Shown piece by piece: positions 52,042 through 61,690 of a stretch of DNA of 64,000 bases (position 1 is the first letter of the stretch; every line of letters starts with the position of its first letter). Under the pieces are notes generated by a model that saw nothing but the letters and a program-made list of their open reading frames with translations, did not search any database and was not told where the DNA came from. The position numbers were made by a program, and so were the translations under genes. Origin of the DNA: Corythucha ciliata (taxonomy: Eukaryota; Arthropoda; Insecta; Hemiptera; Tingidae); the NCBI GenBank assembly GCA_038030265.1, contig CM075937.1:3596001-3660000 (forward strand), in the 5' to 3' direction.

Positions 52042-52614
52042 ATGTTCAAAAATTCCTTCCAAGGAGGTCTACTGACCATCTTCTACAGTTGTGGGAGTCG
52101 TCCGCTTCGCTCCTGGGACAAACAAGTCAAAAATGGCTACATCAAACGAGTCACCGACGAGCAAATCAATTCCCTCTCATTGGAAATGATGGCCAACAAC
52201 GTCATGTCCACCTATATATGCTGCCCCAGTGATCCCACCGAAAGTCTCGGCGTCCGCCTACCCTTCCTCGTGCTCATTGTTAAAAACCTCAAAAAATATT
52301 TCGCCTTTGAAATTCAAATACTCGACGATCGCCGTATCAAACGTCGCTTCCGCGTCAGTAATTATCAGTCGTCGACGCGAATCCACTCGTTTGACACGAC
52401 CATACCCATCAATCTGTCCGAAGGTTGGAATCAAGTTTATTTCAATTTGGTCGATTTCACGCGGCGAGCCTATGGAACGACGTACGTCGAATGTGTTCGC
52501 GTTCAAGTTCACGCTAATTGCCGCCTGAGGCGAATCTATTTCGCCGACAAACTTTATTCGGAAGAGGACCTTCCCAAGGACTATAAAACTTTCCTACCGT
52601 CGAAGAAGAAATAA
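52042..52614 (+). CDS. CFAP20: Cilia and flagella associated protein 20 homologue
   Basis: 190 residues in one uninterrupted frame, the family's usual length. CFAP20 (BUG22) is a small beta-rich axonemal protein that binds the inner junction of doublet microtubules and affects ciliary beat and tubulin modification. Diagnostic blocks are visible: [70 protein letters not shown] chose the ATG giving MFKNSFQGG, the family start, over an upstream in-frame ATG at 51985 whose Lys/Asn-rich leader has no counterpart. By eye the protein is clearly more diverged than most members of this very conserved family. AATAAA overlaps the stop codon. Confidence 0.93.
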   Translation: MFKNSFQGGLLTIFYSCGSRPLRSWDKQVKNGYIKRVTDEQINSLSLEMMANNVMSTYICCPSDPTESLGVRLPFLVLIVKNLKKYFAFEIQILDDRRIKRRFRVSNYQSSTRIHSFDTTIPINLSEGWNQVYFNLVDFTRRAYGTTYVECVRVQVHANCRLRRIYFADKLYSEEDLPKDYKTFLPSKKK

Positions 52615-52710
52615 ATTTTTAAACAATTTATTGCTTCATTTATTGATGGCTGGCTTTTCTGATTGATAAGTTCTTTATAACGTTCGAGGTGGAACCAGAA
52701 GAAGTTGCTT

Positions 52711-53745
52711 TAAATAATAATAATAATAATAAATATTTATTCCCATGTTGAGCATACATTTGTATGGGGGAATCGTCACACTTCAGTCCATTTAATTTTT
52801 ACAAATTAATAAAAAGAATTCCGCTAGGGTGTAAGGGCACATAGCACATAAACGCTCTTTCAAGCGCCGTTTGAATATATTCAACGGAAGATATTTAAGT
52901 TCCCGTGGTAGTACGTTAAATATCTTGGTGGCCATGAAGGAGCAACTGTTTTCGAATAGGGCCGTCCGGTGTAAAGGGGTTCGGAAATCTTTCCTCCCTC
53001 GCGTACCATAGGAGTGAAAATCTTCATTTATGTTGAACCAGCCTGGATTTTCTTTCACGAGCACACAGATGCTGTAGACGTAGAGGGCTGGCAACGTCAG
53101 CAGTCCCAATTTGGGAAACAAGTCGCGACAAGTTGCGCGCTCTTTTTTGAAGGACAAAAATCTCGTTTCCTGGACGGCTGTTTCCCCAGAATACGAGGCC
53201 ATATCGAAGTACCGATTCAAAACATCCATGGTAGCTTTGAGGTTCGTTTCACGAGGAATGCGCGGGCGGAAAGCTTAGGCTTTACCTCGTTAACGTGCCC
53301 GTCCCACTTGAGATCGCAAGAGATCCGAATACCCAAGTACCTGACACTGCTTGCTGAATGATGTTATCACAATTTACTCGGGCCATTGTGTCCAGATGTC
53401 TTCCACGGAACACCACCAGAGACGTCTTCGCTGAATTCATCACCAGCCCGTTTTTGCTAAACCGATTTGCCGTCTCCACGATTACGCTTGCCAGTTTCTC
53501 ACATAAAAGCTTCTCGTTTGTCGCTGCACATACCTGGGAGTTGTCGTCAGCGTAAAGGACAGTTTTTTGTACGGGTTTTTCGTCATCAAAGATGTCATTG
53601 CCATAGGCAAGGAACAGCAGCGGCCTCAATATTGATCCCTGTGGAACCCCAGTCGTCTTTAGACGTTCACTTGATAAGCACTTTGTTTGTAACCCATCAG
53701 ATGAATTGAATCTCGTAATCGGTCCTACCTGCCTCATATTTCCTA
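52711..53745 (-). pseudogene. 5'-truncated CR1-like non-LTR retrotransposon
   Basis: 53282-53737 keeps GVPQGSILRPLLFL and the catalytic box LYADDNSQV. The next strand (YLGIRISCDLKWDGHV) is out of frame near 53340. 52792-53229 holds the C-terminal region with FHSYGTRGRKDFRTPLHRT and FNVLPRELKYLP. The 3' end is a TAA/TTA microsatellite (52711-52732), as in CR1-related elements, and there is no poly(A). At least two frameshifts; dead. It converges on CFAP20, ending about 100 bp from its stop. Confidence 0.8.
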
Positions 53746-53805
53746 GGACCAGATAATGAGTGAAAGTCCGAGTTTTCGAGAGAAATGTGGTTTCTTATAG
53801 GGAAA

Positions 53806-54041
53806 CTCGTTGACAGCAAACTTAGTGGTGTTGTATAACCATTGACCCCCGCTCCCTATAGGTTTTCCGTAGCGTCTATATTCTTGATAAAACCAAAAAA
53901 AGACAAATATTTGAACGCTGAATTGTACAATAGACACTTCGTTGTATTCAGTCATCCGGATTTATCCAGACTTTTTTCATAGCTCGATTCTCACGCCTTG
54001 GAAAGGACCGATAATGGGTTGCATGTAAATACAATGAAGTT
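53806..54041 (-). repeat. Dispersed 240-bp repeat, right copy
   Basis: Inverted partner of 47156-47393. Family C words follow at 54080-54180. Confidence 0.75.
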
Positions 54042-54189
54042 GGATACGAAATTACTTATTTTTTATGTAGTGAGTGAAACCCGTGATATTTGTGTTGTAG
54101 CGGTCGAAACCCGGGAAATTGTTTTTTTAGCGAGCAAAACATGCAAAATTGTTTTTAAGTGATAAATCCAGCGACATTTATTTCATTTC

Positions 54190-55449
54190 GTAGGTCGGGT
54201 TGTATGAGAAGTTGGTTTTAACTGGGTTTGAAATCCTAAACAAACGAATAGGACCGTTTTCAGGTTCGCGTGGATTTGGTCGATTGGCCACAGTGCGGGT
54301 TGACGGCCTATTTGGCGTGAGCCAAATTTGGGACGCAAAATGGTGTCGTTGCTCGTTGGAGACGTTATAGCTTGTTCGAAAAATCAAGTTTCGCAGACAT
54401 TTTCCAAGCTTTTCTTTTCTTCGCTCTCCAAGCTTTACCGACTCTAGGCCCAGAATTTTCTGGTTAAAGGGCGGTCAGCTCTACCAATACGACCTTTTTT
54501 TTTTTTTTTTGTAAATGGGTAACTGAGGCTGGTGGCGTTAAAAGCCTTTTTAGGGCCCTTCGAAAGTGGCCCCCTCTACCATGCCAACATCAACCCCCCC
54601 AAAGGGCCTATTGAGAGAGTCCGAAGAATGAAACATTTCTGAGGAGAGTGGACTTGAGAATTGTTTACGTGGAAGGGGGCTAATTAGCTCAGCTGCAGTG
54701 GGAGTGAGGGTCGGCCGCGTATATAGCCCACCCTTGAATCCTAGGGAGCTTGCATGGGTCAAAAAGTTGGATAAAAATCTTGAGTTGAATTGTTTTTAAA
54801 ACCAGCCACTAATTAGCAATAAAAAATCGTTATTTTTTATGCCCTCGAAAACGTCTTCTTACCAGTGACGTATTTAAACGAGCTGACACGGTCGACCCGT
54901 CCCTCACACCCTCCACTTGTACATGCTTTTCGACGTTCGTTTACATCGATCGTTTTATTCGGACATTTATGTTAAAAACGTGAAATGTAAAATAATGTTG
55001 ATGTTTCACAAGCCAAGCCACAAGCTCATATTTATGAAATTGCTTTGAGGCAAGTACACAAGCTAGCAATAAGCCTTCTCTCTCATGCTTCTTGATTGGT
55101 TTAATTTCCATTGCCGTTTTTCTACTTGTGTTCGTCTTGCTCAAGTTTCTGGTTCCGATTTTTCCTGATGTCCTCTTTTCCATCTTTTCATGTGCCTATT
55201 TTCTTAGGGTATCAATTCCGGTCTCATTTCAAGCAAAGCTCATCTCAGTTGAATTTAAATATAATTTGAGGAATCTTTTCGTTCAAACCGCTAAACTGCA
55301 TCAGAAATACATAATTACATTTCAAGAAAATGTAAAGTGACGTCACGAGAAATACGAGATGGCCGCATGATGAGGGGATGGTTGGGGGAGGGGTATCAGT
55401 CGAAAATCCAAACGTCCAAAATATCATTAAAATTCTAATTTTCAGTTTT
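54190..55449. other. Intergenic stretch without recognised genes
   Basis: A 16-base T run near 54496 and several short frames, none with a recognisable domain. Confidence 0.4.
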
Positions 55450-55828
55450 GGTTTATTATTCATTCTGAATAATATGTACACCTGTGTTTTCAGCCAGGAA
55501 AAAAATTTTACAACCTACCCTCAAACTTGTCTGTATAGGAACATGTCTAGATTCGATTTCTGCAATGTCCGTCCACAGTACGCCGTCCGGGCCATATCTT
55601 GCCCTAGGCTTGCTCGAAAAAACTCGTTCTTTCGCACATAAACCCAATTTGGGATCTAGTTGGTCCTAACGTCTGATCAGTTTGATCAACTAATTCCCTG
55701 GTATTTTATGGCCCAAAAGTGGGTCCAAAATGGGAATTTTCCAAGGTTTTGAGACCATATAGGGGTGTGGGGTGTCGATTTTCATGTAATTTCAAGCCGG
55801 ATTTGGCTATATTCATGAATAATAAACC
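55450..55828 (-). mobile_element. GGTTTATTATTCAT MITE, copy 3
   Basis: GGTTTATTATTCATTCTGAA on the left and TTCATGAATAATAAACC on the right are intact inverted ends. The interior is the reverse complement of copies at 16588 and 32804. Confidence 0.7.
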
Positions 55829-56039
55829 CTTGTGTAAAATTTGCAGCGTTTTTGTAAATAAATTTTACGCCAATATTTTTAGAATTTTATTTGTTCGAGA
55901 AAAAAATATTCCAAAAAAATGTGCAAGTTCCTCATACTCTGTTAATCCAGGCCACAGAGAAAAGTTATTTTTCTTTCAACAAGCCACTTCCTATATTACA
56001 TCGAACAATCGCATAATTAATCCAATCGAACGGAATTGA

Positions 56040-57835
56040 TTTACCGATTTCATCGTACCGCGGGATGCTGTCACATCAAATTACAGGGAAATGAAGCCCA
56101 CAGTCCCCTGCATGCATTATCCCCACACAACTATACGCTAGTGGAACAATAATATTGTTAAAGTCATTAACTATACGGGGAAATTAGGTCGATAGAGGAG
56201 CCCGCACTCACAAACTCTCGTTTCTTTATTATTATTATTTCGTCCTGTTGGCGAATTATTCACTAACAATATTTTGCTGATTTTGGTGATGGTGCACACT
56301 ATAGTGATCTTAAAAATTGTGAAACAACTGTATTTATAGATTCGGGGCTGTAGGTAGATCGAGAAGCTTATCTCGTGTCTAAATATTCTCGTTTTACTCT
56401 AGAAAATTGGTCCATTAACAATAAAATGTCATAATGAAAATATTTAGACCGGAGGACCCTTCCTATGAGAAGTGTTTTTGTATAGGAACAGCACTCAAAG
56501 ATTGCTGTTTGCAGGTGTAATTGCGGTTTTCATTTTGAGAGACCCCCCCCCTCCCTTCTTCGTGAATACGAAGAAACCTTGAGGTAAAAGTCTGGAAATA
56601 AATGAAATAGAGGGACAGCAATTTTACCCGAGTCATAAGGGGGAATGTGAGACTAGCCAAATCCAATTTACCTTTTTCCAAGATTGAATTAGACTTTTTG
56701 AGGTTGCTTTATAATGCGCCCGCAACACCTTTTTCCACCTTTCTAGAACGAATTCTCCCACAGTTTTGAAAATCTACAGGTCACACCCCCCCCCCCCTAA
56801 CAATGATTACATCCGCTCACCTACCCTTACACCCCCACAAACCCGACAACATTCGATTTAAATAATTCCCCTTTAATCAACAACAATTCCCCCTTCTATA
56901 CCCTATTGGAACGGCGGCTGTCGAGGCGAAGCGCGCCTCCGACAGCCGCGCGATGACGCCTCCACAGCTGGCGGCCAAACCGCCCCCTCACACCCTTTTG
57001 GAAGAGGGCAGCGTGTGGCCGTGGGGGTGGAGAGCGTGTCTCAAAAAAGAGAGGTATTCCAGAGTGTCAGTTCTGTTCGGAATTTCCCAGCCTCCGTGCA
57101 AAAAAAAAGGGGGGAGAATCAATTCGGAATTTTTCCTTCAGTTTCGTCGTCTATCTATCAGCCCCCTCCCCCATCTACTATCCTCGTGACCACCCCTTCC
57201 TTTTTTTGTCAACATCAAAAATGGTTGTCTTATACCTGATTCTCCACCTACTAATTAACAGGTAGTTTGAAACTATTAAAATTAATTTTAGAACATAAAA
57301 AAAATCGGATATCACTACCCGCACGACTGCCAAGACAGTCTGGGAAGTAGCATACCCTTGAAAAGCCATAAAAAGCGTTAAAACTCTTGAAAGACCGCTT
57401 ATATCGCCGTGAATTATTTCACAGAAAATTAAATTTCAACAACGGTCACGCTCTAAAATGTCACACGGTCATCATTTACTTGAATTTTATGACCAATGTC
57501 TGTTCAGAAGGAGTATAATAAACTTTACCGTTGGAAATTTCAGAGGCCGTGTGTCAAATTGTCTCTGCCACGTGACGCTTTTATTTCCTCTCGACCGCGC
57601 GTTTTTAGTGAGTGTTTTCATTTTATTTTCACAACAGTTTCCCGACAGTGTGTCCCATTCAAGTAGCTTTGGCTATTAATTACAAGGCTATTTTATTGGG
57701 ACACAATTTCAATTTTAGAGGTCGAAGTATCATTTTCTTCGGCAAAAGTCAATTGGAATAGTTTCCCGACAAAGGTGTGACGGCCAAGACACACCTTTAT
57801 ATATTGGGGGGGGGGGGAGCAGAGACCCACAAAAA
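56040..57835. other. Intergenic stretch with a small G/C hairpin
   Basis: CGGCTGTCGAGGCG and CGCCTCCGACAGCCG at about 56913-56949 form a tight hairpin. C runs occur near 56545 and 56788. No gene recognised. Confidence 0.4.
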
Positions 57836-57839
57836 GGGA

Positions 57840-58145
57840 GGATTCCACGGAATTGGTTCCTTCAAAAGAGTTATTCCACGGGTTTCGAAGTTCAAAAGGT
57901 TGTGGACACTTGAAGAACCAATTAAGCGTTTTTGACAATTTCTTTTGGCTCCTTTTTTAAAAACCCAATTCCACTGGTTTGGCTCTTTCAAAAACGAATT
58001 TACGCGGATCTGCACCAGAAACCATTTTTGCGGGGTTGGCAGACCATCCCTCATTTTCAAGTGCGCCAGAGGAATGCCCAGATTACCGCTTTAGCTTTTC
58101 TAGTACCCCTACTAGGAACCCCCGGGATCACGGTGAAATTGGGTT
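57840..58145 (+). repeat. Minisatellite family C tract
   Basis: Words such as CCACGG, TTTTTCAAA and GAAATTGGGTTTTTGAA recur at about 30 bases. It ends where the retrotransposon remnant begins. Confidence 0.5.
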
Positions 58146-58159
58146 TTTGAATGCGCAAA

Positions 58160-59955
58160 ATCCAAGAAATAAGGGGAAGTAAGGTCGGAAAGATCGTGGA
58201 AAGCGTCTTGAAGAGTCAACTTTTGACGATTCTGGAGGACAATAAACTTTTGTCACCTGAGCAATATGGATATAGAAATGGTCGATCAGCGGTCCAGGCT
58301 GCCTTCCAGCTCTACACTGTGGTTCCAAGAGGATTCGAAGAAAGGATGACAACTGCGGCTACTTTCTGCGACCTGACTAAAGCTTTCGACTGCGTTTCGC
58401 ACGACCATCTGATGGAGGGGCTGGTTATAGATGTCTGGTATCGGCGGAGTCATGTCGGCTGATTGGATCCTACCTGGATAATAGGCAGCAGGTAGTGGAG
58501 TACAGTGGCACATGTTCATTGTCACGCCAGGTTTTGTTGGGTGTACCGCAGGGCTCAATTTTAGGCCCACTGCTGTTTTTAATGAGGAAGTTTCATGGAT
58601 CAGAACTTATTCATAAATTTATTTTTTAAGGTTTATTTATGCTAAAATAGAGCATAAATCGTGATCCGTTCGTAAAATAATCCAACAGTTAATAAATACG
58701 CGATTTTTGAAGTTTTAGGTCATTTCAAACACGCCAGCTAGCATGTTTGCGTCATAGGCGCTTTCCAAAAAAAAAAGTCACCTGTAATGTAGCCTGCACC
58801 TGTATGTTTGTTGTGTTTCTTTGCCTTATTTTATACTAGAGCTCTCCAATAATAAAATAGTGGAGGATAAACAGATGAGCTATTTAGAGGCATGAAAAGG
58901 ACAGAGAATACAACGACGATTACGTTGCTAAAAATGTTCGTTTTGGCGGGATTTCAAATATGCCAACTTTTGTTGAGAAATTAAAAATATTTCTGAAGGG
59001 GTTCAAAATTTTTATTTATTTATTTACGTGGAAGGATTGATGTGCCTAATCGAAAACAAATATTTTTGGAAAATGTGAAACTTCCTCATTGCCATCAATG
59101 ATATTGCTAGGAGAGAGACAACGAGCAAAACTATCCTTTACGCTGATGACACTCTCTAATCAACCAAGATTCATGTCTAGAACGTGCTTTACTAGCCGCG
59201 GAGTCATCTCTGGAGTCTGTGAAGGCATGGTTTGCAGATAACAAATTCACACTTAATGAGCAAAAGATGAAAAGATTAGTATTCACTCCGCAAACGGGAG
59301 CGGAGACTTCCCGCGCTTCACATGTGAAATTCATGAGCATCGCATTTTGACTCTCGCTTGTCTTGATCCGAACATGTGGATGGAGTGAAAAAGAGCCTGA
59401 CTAAATCGGCGTTCCTTCTAAGAAAGCTGGCCAGAGTGCTTCGTCGTGATCTTCTACGGATGGTATATTTTTCCTGCTTCCATTCCGTTATGACATATGG
59501 CTTGTTGGTTTGGGGAGGAGCACCGGGGATACGTGACGTGTTCCTCATTGAGAAACGCGTTGTTCGAATCTTGGCTGGGGCTGGACCGTTGGATCACTGC
59601 CGTCCACATTTTCCAGAATCCTTACGGTTTATGGCTGTGTCGTATTGGAGGCACTAGTATCCGTGCCGAATGCTAAATTTCTTCTGAGGTGCATACACTC
59701 GAGGCAAGATATGCTTAGAAAGACAATGTCGTGGTGCCTTTTGCCAGATTTGAGAAATCGAGGACCGCCCCAATTATGCTTGGTATTGAACTCTTTAACA
59801 AGTTGCCGTCGTCCGTGAAGAATTTGGAGACGAAGAAGTTCAATTCGTACATCAAGTCTCAGCTGGTTCGCATGGCACTGTACGATTTTTCCGAGTTTAA
59901 CTGCGACGTTTCCTATTCAACTTTTAATGTTGTAACCGGAAAAAACAAATAAATA
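58160..59955 (+). pseudogene. 5'-truncated CR1-like retrotransposon split by a MITE
   Basis: RT segments in order: GKIVESVLKSQLLTILED and QYGYRNGRSAVQAAF, then FCDLTKAFDCVSHDHLMEGL, then SYLDNRQQVVEYSG and GVPQGSILGPLLFL. The MITE at 58581-59090 interrupts here. The frame resumes with INDIARERTTSKTILYADDT (catalytic YADD), SVKAWFADNKFTLNEQK, and YGLLVWGGAPGIRDVFLIEK; the C-terminal part reads ELFNKLPSSVKNLETKKF and stops near 59952. Several frameshifts. It resembles but is not the same as the copy at 52.7 kb. Confidence 0.85.
58581..59090. mobile_element. AATGAGGAAGTTTCA MITE, copy 2, inside an RT gene
   Basis: Ends AATGAGGAAGTTTCA and TGAAACTTCCTCATT are perfect inverts. Interior matches 39731-40294 in reverse. 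Removal restores the RT reading from GPLLFLM to INDIA, so the insertion point is precise. Confidence 0.85.
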
Positions 59956-59999
59956 GATATTATAAGGTGAAAGCCTGGTTTTTTCGGTCGAATTTTCTG

Positions 60000-60719
60000 G
60001 ATTCTCTATTTTCAGTTAAATGGAGGCATGATGGTGGATGGGAGTGAATCCACCATGGATGGGTGGGAGAAATTCACTGTGGCACGGTGACGCCCCTTGC
60101 ACCCCTCTCTACAGTTTCGCTGTAGCAGGCGCTGGCTCGCTAAAAACAAAAACAATGAATCAAAATGTATCAAAAACAAAATGTCACGCGTTGTGTCATT
60201 CAAAAAGCAATTTCTTGACCTCGGCAAACTCACTGAAGCTTTTGAGATGCATAAGGTTATGTTGCCCCGCTGAGGACGGTTGTGCAAGGAGTGTTGGGGA
60301 TGAGATGAGAGCTCGGCAACGGAGAAACCAGCGCGCTGGGTTCATCGGGAGCAAGGTGGTATCTTCGAACCAGAATAGATTGTTTTTGATTTTCATGTCT
60401 GGCTTGATCCTACGACGTCTGTAGGCGACATCGAATTCTCCTTGGGAAATTCGCTGCAAGAATCTTCTTTTAAAGTTGTCAGGGTTACCTCTAGGCACTC
60501 AACATACTCGTCGCGAGGGTACCTCTGGATCAGAGTGAGTTAGTTTTCACGCTTGATTTCTGGCCGACTGGACTCCTAATCGAAAAAACCTTCCCTCCAT
60601 CATATTCTGTGGCTACTGTCCCTAAGACGTCTTTTTTGGCCCCCGGCATCTTACCACTTCAGCGGAATTAGGCTCGTCTTCGGTTCCTCATGACTCCTCG
60701 GTGACTTCGGCTCTTCGGA
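60000..60719. other. Stretch without a firm feature
   Basis: A 100-codon minus-strand frame at 60196-60498 begins MPRGNPDNFKRRFLQRISQG but shows no known domain, no homologous neighbour and no obvious splice context. Confidence 0.3.
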
Positions 60720-61690
60720 TATCCCTACGAATAATGTGTCTGGCCCACAGCTTTGTTATTATCTTCCCTGTCAACTTTTTATTATCAGAATGTCATGCGC
60801 AAGTAAAGAATAAGACGAGAAGCGGAAGACAGAAGTGACGTCATTAAAAAACAACAAACCTCGGCTCAACCTCGGCCCAAGGTGCGAGGTTGTTTTTTAA
60901 TAACGTCACTTCTGTCGTCCGCTTCTCGTCTTATTCTTTACTTGCGGACGACCTTAAGCTGTATTCTTCAATTTCTTCTGCTGAGGAATGCGAACAGCTT
61001 CAATGACTTGACGCCTTTGTGATGTGATGCAAGCACAATGGCTTAAGCATCAACCTGACAAAATGTAAATGCATCAAATTTAATAATTCCATTAGGCCTA
61101 AGGACTTTGATTCGTGGTTGTATTGTTTATAAATGGTCAGGTTTTGCAGGAAGTATTAGTATGATCAATGACTTAGGCGTTATTTTCAACAGTAAACTAA
61201 AGGCAATTTTCACGACCACATTTCTAATATTAGAAATAAGGCCTTAAGAAATTTAGGTTTTATTAAACGCTTCACGACGGAGTTCAGGAACCCGCTTGCA
61301 GTCAAACTGCTATACAACATCGTTGGTTCGGAGTCATCTTGAATAATTATGCATACATCGTCTGGGACCCTTTTTTGAAATCTGATTTTCTTGAATCGGT
61401 TCAGCGGAGAGCGACTAGGTACGCGCGGGGCGGGGCGGTCTGTCGAGTCTCTGGGCTCTCATATAGTGACAGACTTTGCTTGACTGGCCTGCAGTCGTTA
61501 GTGGACAGACGACGATTTTCGATTCTGTTGTTTATTTGGAAGGTTCTCAATTCTCAGATCTTCTGTCCTGAATTGCTTTCTGGTCTTCCTCTCAAGGTCC
61601 CGCAGCGGAATCTAAGACCAACAGGTAAAACCTTCCATGTAACTCCTTGCGCACAAATCATGGGAGACATTACACGCTAGCTTCAATAGC
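60720..61690 (+). pseudogene. CR1-like RT remnant, third copy, split by a hairpin
   Basis: After the hairpin the frame reads ADDLKLYSSISSAEECEQLQ, then FVMWCKHNGLSINLTKCKCI, then INDLGVIFNSKL. 61339-61680 adds YIVWDPFLKSDFLESVQRRA and LQSLVDRRRFSILLFIWKVL. ADD is the end of the catalytic box; the thumb and C-terminal segments follow in the usual order. Many stops and frameshifts. Residues just left of the hairpin (FVIIFPVNFLLSECHA) are a weak match to the segment that normally precedes YADD. Confidence 0.75.
60799..60945. mobile_element. 147-bp hairpin inserted in the RT remnant
   Basis: GCAAGTAAAGAATAAGACGA pairs with TCGTCTTATTCTTTACTTGC, and arms of about 65 bases meet at a CCTCGG-rich centre. 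It splits the catalytic box of the RT at 60720-61690. Confidence 0.75.

Noticed and set aside
60196..60498. 100-codon minus-strand frame MPRGNPDNFKRR..
   Set aside because: No family recognised, no splice partners, next to decayed retrotransposons; kept only as an unknown stretch.
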